NCBI GenBank assembly: GCA_964555235.1 | Contig: CAZKRU010000066.1 | Coordinates: forward strand, 1-25,151 | Reading direction: 5' to 3' | DNA: 25,151 bases | From: CAZKRU01 sp964555235 | Lineage (GTDB): Bacteria; Verrucomicrobiota; Verrucomicrobiia; Methylacidiphilales; CAMAQI01 | In this document: positions 7,784-15,227 of the stretch, piece by piece | Position numbering within the stretch: position 1 is the first letter of the stretch | Layout: every line of letters begins with the position of its first letter | The notes under the pieces: model-generated | Seen by the model: the letters and a program-made list of their open reading frames with translations, nothing else | Databases searched by the model: none | What the model was told of the DNA's origin: nothing | Program-made: the position numbers and the translations under genes

Positions 7784-7918
7784 ATGAAAAAAATCCTGAG
7801 TTCAATCGTATTGGCCGCATTCGCCTCTTTCATCCTCTGCACGGCAGTTCAAGCGGGGGATTGCAAAAAGGGCAAATGCGATAAAGAAGAAGAAAGCAAA
7901 AAAGAAGAAAAAAAATAA
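7784..7918 (+). CDS. Small secreted lysine/glutamate-rich peptide (44 aa)
   Basis: The peptide is 44 aa. Residues 1-24 are a signal peptide (MKKILSSIVLAAFASFILC...VQA). The mature part would be only about 20 residues: GDCKKGKCDKEEESKKEEKK. Two cysteines four apart (CKKGKC) and the alternating Lys/Glu tail are the only features. It may be periplasmic. Metal binding or a small disulfide loop are possible but unproven. There is no Shine-Dalgarno sequence, although a promoter-like motif sits just upstream. Coding potential is supported by the clean signal peptide and the compact placement between genes. Confidence 0.6.
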   Translation: MKKILSSIVLAAFASFILCTAVQAGDCKKGKCDKEEESKKEEKK

Positions 7919-7936
7919 CCGACTAAAGCACGGCAT

Positions 7937-8563
7937 CTACCCCGGAAGTGGAATCGACCCCGATCCACTATCCGGGTTTTTGCTGTACTTCGCCAGAACC
8001 ATTCGAACCATTGCATCAAGGGCTTCGACCACTCCGCTCCCGAGATGCGCCTGAGTTTCAAAGCACTGGACGCGCTTGAGTCGATTATTGAAGGTATACT
8101 CCAGATAGGTCATCGGAGCGGCAGTCGTGAGATCCCGCTTATTAAACTGAAAGAGATGGGGAATTTGCGCCAGGCTCAAATGGTTCTGCACTAAATTTTC
8201 CTGGAGCGAACTGATCGCCTGAACATTTTCGACCATTCGATCCCATTGGGAATCGATCAGAATCACCACCCCATCGACTCCCTTGAGAATTTGGCGATGA
8301 CTGTCCGGATTTGACGGAAATCCAGGCAGCGTCAAAAGTTGAAATCTTGATCGAAAACCTTCCACGGTTTCCAACGCCTGACCTTGAAACTGGAACGAGC
8401 TGAGACGATCCTCTCCGAGCAACGTCGTTTCAAAATCCGAGCGGAGTTCCGGATCGATCAGGGCATGTAAATTTCTTAAGCTCGACCACTTTCCGCAAAA
8501 AGACGGACCGTAGTAAACGATCTTAAATTGTATCTCCCGATTTTTGTAATTTATAAAAGCCAT
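7937..8563 (-). CDS. MglA-like small GTPase with altered P-loop
   Basis: The 208-aa protein belongs to the MglA family of Ras-like bacterial GTPases, which control polarity and motility in Myxococcus and other processes elsewhere. Landmarks are IQFKIVYYGPSFCGKWSS (P-loop, residues 12-28), LLTLPGFP (switch II region, where MglA has PG rather than DxxG), ILKGVDGVVILIDSQ, and FNKRD (N141-K-R-D144) for guanine recognition. The P-loop reads G19-x4-G24-K25-W26, with tryptophan where Thr/Ser normally binds magnesium. Nucleotide binding or hydrolysis may therefore be impaired. The gene follows the roadblock-domain gene after 34 bp on the same strand, matching the usual MglA/MglB pairing. Confidence 0.8.
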   Translation of the reverse strand: MAFINYKNREIQFKIVYYGPSFCGKWSSLRNLHALIDPELRSDFETTLLGEDRLSSFQFQGQALETVEGFRSRFQLLTLPGFPSNPDSHRQILKGVDGVVILIDSQWDRMVENVQAISSLQENLVQNHLSLAQIPHLFQFNKRDLTTAAPMTYLEYTFNNRLKRVQCFETQAHLGSGVVEALDAMVRMVLAKYSKNPDSGSGSIPLPG

Positions 8564-8597
8564 CGTTCGAGAAAGCCTGAAGCCCCCCGAAAGAATT

Positions 8598-10655
8598 TTA
8601 CGCCCGCTCGTTCAATTCAATCAGAAGCTTCCGTAAAATTTCCGTCTGCTCGGCCGGAATTTGTTGCCCTTGATTCAACACGAGGAGCAGGAGATCCCCG
8701 CGTCGCGCCGCATACCACGTCCCCTTGAGTGAAGGAAGGATCAACTCATCCACTCCCCCGCCCGTCCAAGAGAGCTTTGAGACGGCCTCCAATATTTCAC
8801 TCGCAGCCGTCACGGCTTTCGTCGTATTCACTTCCGAGGGAAGCGATCCTTCCAGAACCGTTCCATTCTTACGAGCAATCAGGCATCCCTGAACCCCGGG
8901 CCACATTCGGAGACGCGCCACGGCTTGCGCCAGGGTCACCTCAAATTCGGCAGGAATCCCGAGAAGTGCATTGATCGAAACCACCGTCCCCGCAGGAGCC
9001 ACTTGTCCCGTTAATTGTGTATAGACTTTGGCAGTCATTCCCGGAACTTTGATCAGATCCTCAAGCGCTGCAAATCCTCCCAAGGCCTGACGAAATACGA
9101 TGATCGCTTCCGCCAGCAAGTCTGAACAGGCCACTGATTTTTTTAACTGCTCCGCCGTACAACCATTCAAATCGAGCGGCTCTTCAGGCGTCACGACCGG
9201 TGCGGGCTCGATGACTACGGGAGCAACCACAGGCGCTTCCATCGCCACGGGCGGAGGCTTTGGAACTTCAAGTTTTGGAGTCGCCGGTTCTTCCACGACG
9301 GGAGTGGCAGGAGGCTCAACGGGAGGTGCCACCGGCGGTTTCGATTCCATCACTGTTAAATCAATCAACGGCTTCGGAGATTCCGGAACCACTTCAAGCT
9401 TCGGTGCCTTGGGGACTACCGGAGGCGGCACCACCACAGGAGCTTTCTCCTGCTCGGGAGGAGGAACAGCATCTTCCTGAAGTTGGGGGACCATGATCGT
9501 CATCTCAGATTGAGGCTCATCACCAATCGCTGATTGAGCCGCCGCCAAGAGTGCTGCCAACGAATCTGCCGGAACGGCAGAAGGAGGAACAGGAGCTGAA
9601 GGTGGAGGAGGAATGATCTTGATCGGGGGGGGAGGAATTAAAGGAGCGGGAGCAGGCGCTGCTGCCGCAGGGGGAGGAGTCACCACCGGTTCCTGCACCA
9701 AATCCATTTCGATGGAAGGCGGGGGAACGATCATCGTCTTTTCATCTTCCGAATCCCCCATCGATGATTGAGCCGCTGCCAGGAGTGCCGCCAACGAATC
9801 CGCCGGAACTGACGAGGGAGGGGGCGACAAAGGACGAACAGAAGAAGCGGGAGGTTCAATCGAAATCGTCTTCCCCACCGCCACGGCCTCACGCTCGGCC
9901 GGAGAAGGGGGGGGAATAATCGGAGCAGCAGGCCGGATGATTGGTGCCGGAACCGCAGGAATCATTGGAGCCTTCGGAGTTTCAGCGACCGAAGCCACCT
10001 CTTGGCGTGGCGTCAGTTTGTCTGGAGGAATTCGAGTGAAAACATCCATGATCGGAAGATTAACCGTGCTCGCCAGATACGTCTGAATTTCTGCGGCCGG
10101 CTTAAAAATTTTACTCGGTAAATGAGGAATCAATTCCTCCACGGTAAATTCAATTTTCCCTGATTGAAGTTGGGGAAGCACCAGATCCAATGGCATCGAA
10201 AACTCGTCCTCCTGATTAATCAAGTCCGCAAGATTCGGAACCAGGATCTCCTGAGGCAAAAGACGAAGCACCATTCCAACCGGAAGATTAAATTTCTCCC
10301 CGGGCAATGACGATGCCATCGGAGCCGCCGATGGAGCGGACTTGGCCGGAGCAGCGGGGGGCCGCTTTCCTGGCATGACAATTCGCATCGTCGCTTCAAT
10401 CGGAGCTCCGGCCTGTTGTCCTGGGAGAACGATCCGTTGAGTCGACTTCGCCGTCGCCGCAGTATTGGATTTCGGCGAACGAAGCCCCATGACAGAAGGA
10501 AATTCAGTCGCTTCCGCGGCGCCACCTACCCCTGGAGGACGTGGGACGGGAGGGCGCGCTCCGGGAGGCGGCGGGGGAGCGGTTACTTTCGGAGCCTCAG
10601 TGGAGTCCCCCTTCTGCTCATTCTTTTTACCGAACATCCCAAAAAAACCAGCCAT
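8598..10655 (-). CDS. Proline-rich scaffold with HhH and roadblock (MglB-like) domains
   Basis: The protein is 685 aa with no signal peptide. Residues 1-120 are Pro/Ala-rich with two similar short motifs (QRIVLPGQ at 73-80, MRIVMPGK at 90-97). Residues about 120-215 are a folded region with repeated lines such as LPVGMVLRLLPQEIL and MPLDLVLPQLQSGKI. Residues 225-490 are a Pro/Val/Glu-rich linker holding two copies of VPADSLAALLAAAQS (283-297 and 361-375), each followed by an acidic patch and a MIVP or IMVP motif. Residues 494-550 resemble a ComEA-type helix-hairpin-helix pair (LDLNGCTAEQL, GGFAALEDLIKVPG). Residues about 570-685 resemble roadblock/LC7 (WPGVQGCLIARKNGTVLEG...LLLLVLN). Roadblock proteins regulate MglA-type GTPases, and the partner is the next gene downstream. 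Confidence 0.75.
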   Translation of the reverse strand: MAGFFGMFGKKNEQKGDSTEAPKVTAPPPPPGARPPVPRPPGVGGAAEATEFPSVMGLRSPKSNTAATAKSTQRIVLPGQQAGAPIEATMRIVMPGKRPPAAPAKSAPSAAPMASSLPGEKFNLPVGMVLRLLPQEILVPNLADLINQEDEFSMPLDLVLPQLQSGKIEFTVEELIPHLPSKIFKPAAEIQTYLASTVNLPIMDVFTRIPPDKLTPRQEVASVAETPKAPMIPAVPAPIIRPAAPIIPPPSPAEREAVAVGKTISIEPPASSVRPLSPPPSSVPADSLAALLAAAQSSMGDSEDEKTMIVPPPSIEMDLVQEPVVTPPPAAAAPAPAPLIPPPPIKIIPPPPSAPVPPSAVPADSLAALLAAAQSAIGDEPQSEMTIMVPQLQEDAVPPPEQEKAPVVVPPPVVPKAPKLEVVPESPKPLIDLTVMESKPPVAPPVEPPATPVVEEPATPKLEVPKPPPVAMEAPVVAPVVIEPAPVVTPEEPLDLNGCTAEQLKKSVACSDLLAEAIIVFRQALGGFAALEDLIKVPGMTAKVYTQLTGQVAPAGTVVSINALLGIPAEFEVTLAQAVARLRMWPGVQGCLIARKNGTVLEGSLPSEVNTTKAVTAASEILEAVSKLSWTGGGVDELILPSLKGTWYAARRGDLLLLVLNQGQQIPAEQTEILRKLLIELNERA

Positions 10656-10715
10656 TGACCTTGCCTCCGGTTGTCGTTTTGCTTATGGTGAGAATTCTGC
10701 ATTATTTTTTGAGGC

Positions 10716-11612
10716 ATGCAACAGAATAACAACAACCCATCAGGAAGCGACTCCCCCCTTCTCCTCGCTGACGTTCTTCAAAACTTAGGAATGGCAAGTG
10801 AGAGTGGTTTGGTCGAGTTCACCGTCGGCGTAAATGTGGGGCATGCCTACCTTCAGTATGGAAAGATTGTTCACGCGACAAGCTCCCAGTACGAGGGCGA
10901 AGAAGCCGTTTACGAAATGTTACTCTGGCCGGAAGGAGTCTGGAAGGTCTATCCCGAAACTTCCGCACCCAAGCGAAGCATCCAAAAAGAGACGGAAGAT
11001 CTTTTGTTAGAGGCCGCCCGACGTTTCACCGGGACCGGCTCGATTCCCGTTCAAACCAATACGGGGCGACTTCAAACCTCCGTTGGCATGGTCGGGTCAC
11101 AGCCGTTCTTGATCGTCGAGGAACCAGGACTCCCCGAGCGAACGCTCGAATTGACGCAGGATCTTCTTCATGTCGGACGTCAACCAACCAATGATCTCCA
11201 ATTGAATGACCCTGGACTCTCCTCGCGTCACTGCGTTTTTATCACCAGCGGTCGCGATGTCACCCTACGAGACTTGAACTCAACCAATGGCACCTATGTC
11301 AACGGAGAGGCGATTGAGGAAGTTGTTTTAAAAATTGGTGATGCCGTCCAGATCGGTGGAACTTATATCCGATTTGAATCCCGACTCAAACGACCGAAAC
11401 TCTCTGCTCTTAAAAAAGGCCACTACAAAGTCGATCAAGTTCCTTCCAAATATATGCCCGCCCGCCCCACCCTCTCCCCTTCCAGCGCAATCCGGATTGG
11501 TGGCACCCCCGCAGCCACTGCCCCCTCCAAGCATACGGCAAAATGGATGGGACTCGTGGTCGCGATTGTCTTTATCGTCGCCCTGCTCGCCTTTTTCATG
11601 TTTCATCATTGA
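10716..11612 (+). CDS. DUF4388-FHA protein with C-terminal membrane anchor
   Basis: The protein is 298 aa, with a GAGG ribosome binding site before ATG 10716. Residues 14-105 form a DUF4388 (PATAN-related) domain (SGLVEFTVGVNVGHAYLQYG, KIVHATSSQYEGEEAVYEML). Residues about 140-224 are a forkhead-associated domain with its phosphothreonine-binding landmarks: GR at 154-155, SSRH at 169-172 and STNGTYVNG at 189-197. Residues 277-296 form a single membrane helix at the very C-terminus, so the domains face the cytoplasm. FHA implies recognition of a Ser/Thr-kinase product, but no kinase lies in the window. It is divergent from the roadblock/MglA pair, with a 60-bp gap. Confidence 0.8.
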   Translation: MQQNNNNPSGSDSPLLLADVLQNLGMASESGLVEFTVGVNVGHAYLQYGKIVHATSSQYEGEEAVYEMLLWPEGVWKVYPETSAPKRSIQKETEDLLLEAARRFTGTGSIPVQTNTGRLQTSVGMVGSQPFLIVEEPGLPERTLELTQDLLHVGRQPTNDLQLNDPGLSSRHCVFITSGRDVTLRDLNSTNGTYVNGEAIEEVVLKIGDAVQIGGTYIRFESRLKRPKLSALKKGHYKVDQVPSKYMPARPTLSPSSAIRIGGTPAATAPSKHTAKWMGLVVAIVFIVALLAFFMFHH

Positions 11613-11622
11613 AAAAAATCCC

Positions 11623-12588
11623 ATGAACCCTGATCTCTCCGCATTAAAAACGCTCCTCGAAACGTCTCAATCGTTTGTGATCCTTTCTCACATTCGCCCG
11701 GATGGTGATGCCTATGGAACCTCCCTCGCCTTGGGACACCTCTTGCGAGCCTTGGGGAAAACCGTTCACGTTTACAACGAAGACGGGATGATCCCCCTTT
11801 ACGAATTTCTCCCGGACCATCAACTTCTCAAAAAAACTCCCGTTCAGGCTCCCGACGCTGAAACCAAGATTCTAGCCGTCGATACCGCTGAAATCAGACG
11901 GCTCGGGGAGACGTTTTCAAGTTGGAACCGCATCCCGGATCTCAATCTCGATCATCACATCAGTAATACCCGCTTCGGAAAACTCAATCATATCGACGCA
12001 GAATCCCCGGCCAGCGCTCAAGTTCTTTTTGAAGTCATCGAAGCCCTCTCGCTTCCGTGTCCCGCTCCCGTTGCCCATCTGCTTTTCGTCGGACTGACCA
12101 TGGATACCGGTTCGTTCCGATTCCGACAAACGACCGCTCGAACCTTCGACGTCGCCGCCCAACTGGTTCGGCACGGAGCAGACCCCGCGCTCATCGCCCA
12201 ACAATGCTACCAAAACTACGCCCCGTCGCGTCTCCTGCTACAGCGGGAAGTCCTCAACGCGGTTCAATTCACTTCCAATCAACGGATCGCCCGTTATCGA
12301 CTCACTCAAGAGATGTTGCAACGGAGCGGCGCCGATGCCGAAGAAAACGAAGGCTTTGTGGAATCGCTCCTCGCCGTTCGCACCGTGGAAGCCTCTTTTG
12401 TCTTAGAAGAGATCAGCCCCGAAGTCACGCGCGCCAGTCTTCGCTCTCGAGGAAATGTCGATGTTCAAAAAATCGCTTCCACTTTCGGAGGAGGAGGTCA
12501 TCGTCTCGCGGCGGGAATCCGCTCCCAACTCACCATGAATGAACTCGAAACCCGCATTCTTCAAGCCATTGAAGCGCAACTTCCCTAA
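11623..12588 (+). CDS. DHH/DHHA1 phosphoesterase (NrnA-like)
   Basis: The 321-aa protein starts at ATG 11623, 10 bp after the FHA gene. A longer in-frame extension back to 11335 lies entirely inside that gene and is rejected. NrnA-type enzymes degrade nanoRNAs and/or dephosphorylate pAp. Motifs are HIRPDGDAYG (His23, Asp27, Asp29), AVDTAE (Asp87), LDHHISN (Asp110-His-His112), TMDTGSFRF and the DHHA1 signature FGGGGHRLAAG near residue 300. All metal ligands are visible. Its position directly before truB and ribF is a common arrangement in bacteria, where it follows or replaces rbfA. Some homologues act on other cyclic nucleotides, so substrate is inferred from family. Confidence 0.87.
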   Translation: MNPDLSALKTLLETSQSFVILSHIRPDGDAYGTSLALGHLLRALGKTVHVYNEDGMIPLYEFLPDHQLLKKTPVQAPDAETKILAVDTAEIRRLGETFSSWNRIPDLNLDHHISNTRFGKLNHIDAESPASAQVLFEVIEALSLPCPAPVAHLLFVGLTMDTGSFRFRQTTARTFDVAAQLVRHGADPALIAQQCYQNYAPSRLLLQREVLNAVQFTSNQRIARYRLTQEMLQRSGADAEENEGFVESLLAVRTVEASFVLEEISPEVTRASLRSRGNVDVQKIASTFGGGGHRLAAGIRSQLTMNELETRILQAIEAQLP

Positions 12589-12601
12589 CCGAATCGAACC
12601 T

Positions 12602-13318
12602 ATGCAAGAAATTGACGGCCTTCTCCTGATTGACAAACCCCCGGGCTGTACCTCCCACGATGTCGTCGATTTTATCCGACGCCGATTCGGATTTAAAAAA
12701 GTCGGTCACTGCGGAACCCTGGATCCCCTGGCCACCGGTCTTCTGATGCTCGTCCTCGGAAAAGCGACCAAAATTCAAGATCTTCTCATGGCTGAAGACA
12801 AGGTCTACGCGGGAACGATGAAGCTTGGCGCAACGACAGACAGTCAAGATTCCGACGGAGAAATCCTGGAGGAGAAGCCAGTCCCTCCACTCACCCAAAC
12901 CGATGTGGAAGCGGCGATGAAATCGTTCTCAGGCGATTTTTACCAAATTCCTCCGATGGTCTCTGCCGTGAAGCAACAAGGCGTTCCCCTCTACAAGCTG
13001 GCTCGCGCCGGAAAAGTCGTGGAGCGCGAACCTCGCCTCGTTCATATCTACTCGTCCCGCATCACCCAATGGAATCTCCCTCAAATTGGTTTTGAAATCA
13101 ACTGCAGCAAAGGATTCTACGTGCGCACCTATTGTCACGATCTCGGACAAGCCCTTGGATGTGGAGCCCATCTCATCGAATTAATCCGTCGGAAATCCGG
13201 AAATTTTTCATTGGAAAAAGCGCTCAGCTGGAAAGAAGCCCAAGAAATCAACACCACCGAAGCGTTGATCCCGTGGATCCTCACGCTTCCCGAAGTCTCC
13301 CGACTCCGGCGTCAATAA
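12602..13318 (+). CDS. truB: tRNA pseudouridine-55 synthase
   Basis: The 238-aa enzyme makes pseudouridine 55 in the T-loop of tRNA. The start at ATG 12602 is chosen because homologues begin close to GLLLIDKPPGCTSHDVV. An upstream in-frame ATG (12539) would overlap the previous gene. Motifs are KVGHCGTLDPLATGLL with catalytic Asp41, YAGTMKLGATTDSQDSDG and KGFYVRTYCHDLG. There is little sequence after the catalytic domain, so a C-terminal PUA domain seems to be absent, as in shorter bacterial TruB proteins. Confidence 0.93.
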   Translation: MQEIDGLLLIDKPPGCTSHDVVDFIRRRFGFKKVGHCGTLDPLATGLLMLVLGKATKIQDLLMAEDKVYAGTMKLGATTDSQDSDGEILEEKPVPPLTQTDVEAAMKSFSGDFYQIPPMVSAVKQQGVPLYKLARAGKVVEREPRLVHIYSSRITQWNLPQIGFEINCSKGFYVRTYCHDLGQALGCGAHLIELIRRKSGNFSLEKALSWKEAQEINTTEALIPWILTLPEVSRLRRQ

Positions 13319-13330
13319 TAGGAGTTCCCC

Positions 13331-14296
13331 ATGCAAGACCTCAAATCCCGAAAAAACTTTCGCCTCTCCGGCAATCACGAACAGGAGGCGATCTCCCTCG
13401 AAACCATCACCCCCCTTCCCTCGATTGTCCACATTGGCATCGGGGTTTTTGATGGTATTCATCACGGCCATCAAGCCATCCTCAAGGCGGTGCTGCATCA
13501 ATCCGAAACTCCGGATGCCTGTGCGGTCGTGACCTTCGAACCGCATCCCTTGCAAATCATCGCTCCCGAAAAAGCCCCTGGACGTCTCAGCTCCCTGATT
13601 CAAAAAGAAGCCCTGCTGCGCGCCCACGGAATGCCAAAATTGATTCAACTTCGCTTTGACTCCTTCCTCCGACATCTTCCCCCGGTCGAATTCGTTCGAC
13701 GCCTCTGCCAGCTTTTCCCCAATCTCGAAACGGCTTCCGTCGGTTCCAATTGGCGCTTTGGCTACAACGGCACCGGAAGCGCGCTCACCCTGGCAGATCT
13801 CGGCGCCCAATTCAATTTTGCCACTCACATTATTCCGCCCGTCCTGGTGGAAGATCAGCCCGTCAGCAGCACCCGGATTCGCGAGGCCATCCTGCGCCGT
13901 GAATTTCTTCTCGCCGAAAAACTTCTTGGCCGCCCCTACAGCGTTGGGGGACGCGTCGTCGTGGGAGACGGACGGGGACAAACGCTCGGATTTCCGACTG
14001 CCAACGTCGATGGTATCGAACAACTGCTTCCCCCTCCCGGCGTCTATTGCTGTGAAACCCTCGTGGGGGATTCCACGTATCGGGCGATGGTGAACCTGGG
14101 GCGGCGTCCGACCTTCGGTAAACTGGATCTCCCTCGACTCGAAGCGCATCTCCTCGAGTTTCGCGGCGATCTCTACGGAAAACACCTCGACCTGAGTCGC
14201 TGGGAATTTCTCCGGGAAGAGCAGACCTTTGAGACTCCCGAAGCCCTTCAAGCACAAATCGCCCTGGATATTCAGCAAGCATGCTCAAAAAACTGA
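13331..14296 (+). CDS. ribF: Bifunctional riboflavin kinase / FAD synthetase
   Basis: The 321-aa enzyme makes FMN and FAD from riboflavin. The ATG at 13331 has a strong RBS (AATAGGAG). The N-terminal adenylyltransferase domain shows GVFDGIHHGHQ (residues 39-49, with His44 and His47), FEPHP and STRIREAI. The C-terminal riboflavin kinase shows GRPYSVGGRVVVGDGRGQ, LGFPTANV, PPGVYCC and EAHLLEF. The first 30 residues before the nucleotide-binding strand are longer than usual. The 3' end overlaps the next gene by 16 nt. It sits 12 bp after truB. Confidence 0.93.
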   Translation: MQDLKSRKNFRLSGNHEQEAISLETITPLPSIVHIGIGVFDGIHHGHQAILKAVLHQSETPDACAVVTFEPHPLQIIAPEKAPGRLSSLIQKEALLRAHGMPKLIQLRFDSFLRHLPPVEFVRRLCQLFPNLETASVGSNWRFGYNGTGSALTLADLGAQFNFATHIIPPVLVEDQPVSSTRIREAILRREFLLAEKLLGRPYSVGGRVVVGDGRGQTLGFPTANVDGIEQLLPPPGVYCCETLVGDSTYRAMVNLGRRPTFGKLDLPRLEAHLLEFRGDLYGKHLDLSRWEFLREEQTFETPEALQAQIALDIQQACSKN

Positions 14297-15126
14297 TCGG
14301 TCCCTCGCTCGAATCAAAAGTCGGCTGGCTGAGCGGATTTGCTGCGTCGCTCGCCTTTTTCTATCTCCTCTCACTGATCCCACTTCTCGTTGTCACAATC
14401 ACGCTGCTCCATCAGTTGATTCCCTACGACTTGACCCCAGAAGTCATTCGTCTTGGAAAAAACCTTCTCCCCCTCGAAAGCAAAGTCTCCGCGGAATCGC
14501 TGGTTCAGTCTGCCAAAACGATGTCCCAAGGCGGCGTCCTCACGATCAACACGTTGCTTGCACTTTTCACCAGTTACAGTTTCATGAGCGAACTCATCCG
14601 CGCCCTTCACTTCCTTTTCTCAGAATCGAGCTCCCCAAAAACTTCAACGTGGACCCTCAAATTCAAATCAATCCTTCTGCTCTTCATCTGGATGATCACC
14701 ATTCTCCTCTCCTCCGTTCTTTTCCTGATGACTCCGCTTCTCCAAGGAGTGTTCCAAGAATGGCGTCTCATCTCAACACTGGCACTATTCGTCTGGAATT
14801 TTTTCCAATATGCCTTCCTTCTCGTCATCCTCTACGCGGCTCTCTCGCTGACTTATCGTCTCTCTTCGCGTCACAAAATCTCTCAAAAACTCTTACGCCA
14901 AGGAACCGCCATTGCTGCCGTCGGTTGGATGCTCGTCTCCTACGGATTTACCTATTTTGTTCCGGTCATCTGGAACAAAAGCATTCTCCATGGCGCGTGG
15001 GGAAGCATTCTGGCAACCCTCTTCTGGGCCTACGCCTGCGCCTGGTGCTTACTCCTCGGAGCCTGTTGGATCAAACGTGGAGAAATCACACACGCCGCTC
15101 CCTCTTCCCCACCTGCAAATCCTTGA
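14281..15126 (+). CDS. YihY/BrkB family membrane protein
   Basis: The 281-aa integral inner-membrane protein is predicted to have about six helices (for example SGFAASLAFFYLLSLIPLLV, ILLLFIWMITILLSSVLFLM, YAFLLVILYAALSL, IAAVGWMLVSYGFTYF and an ending ATLFWAYACAWCLLLGACW). This matches the YihY family, once mislabelled ribonuclease BN. The first helix motif FFYLLSLIPLL matches the family's AF..LLSLIPLL line. The molecular function is not established. It overlaps ribF by 16 nt, so the two are likely translationally coupled. It ends 9 bp before a palindromic repeat that may serve as the operon terminator. Confidence 0.85.
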   Translation: MLKKLIGPSLESKVGWLSGFAASLAFFYLLSLIPLLVVTITLLHQLIPYDLTPEVIRLGKNLLPLESKVSAESLVQSAKTMSQGGVLTINTLLALFTSYSFMSELIRALHFLFSESSSPKTSTWTLKFKSILLLFIWMITILLSSVLFLMTPLLQGVFQEWRLISTLALFVWNFFQYAFLLVILYAALSLTYRLSSRHKISQKLLRQGTAIAAVGWMLVSYGFTYFVPVIWNKSILHGAWGSILATLFWAYACAWCLLLGACWIKRGEITHAAPSSPPANP

Positions 15127-15135
15127 AATCGCATC

Positions 15136-15225
15136 TCTCTCGCCAAGTTCGCCAAGACGCTAAGCAGAGGAGTTTTTAGTGGTGAATAAAGAAACACTTC
15201 GCGCCTTGGCGATCTTGGCGAGAGA
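15136..15225. repeat. Palindromic repeat with about 9-nt units (CGCCAAG type)
   Basis: The arms TCTCTCGCCAAGTTCGCCAAG (15136-15156, 21 nt) and 15205-15225 pair with a single mismatch. Within the left arm the phrase repeats about every nine bases (CGCCAAGTT, CGCCAAGAC, GCTAAGCAG). It sits between the convergent 3' ends of the YihY gene and the gene at 15228-15767, so it could act as a bidirectional terminator-like structure. Confidence 0.7.
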
Positions 15226-15227
15226 AT

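Noticed and set aside
11335..11622. Upstream extension of the NrnA-like gene
   Set aside because: It would lie entirely inside the FHA gene. Homologues begin near ATG 11623.
12057..12542. 161-aa Arg/Ser-rich plus-strand frame inside the NrnA-like gene
   Set aside because: It is an out-of-frame shadow of a gene with complete DHH/DHHA1 motifs, and its extreme arginine content is typical of shadows in this base composition.
13208..14278. 356-aa minus-strand open frame opposite truB/ribF
   Set aside because: It overlaps ribF almost fully on the other strand. ribF has all family motifs and a strong RBS, while the antisense frame has none.
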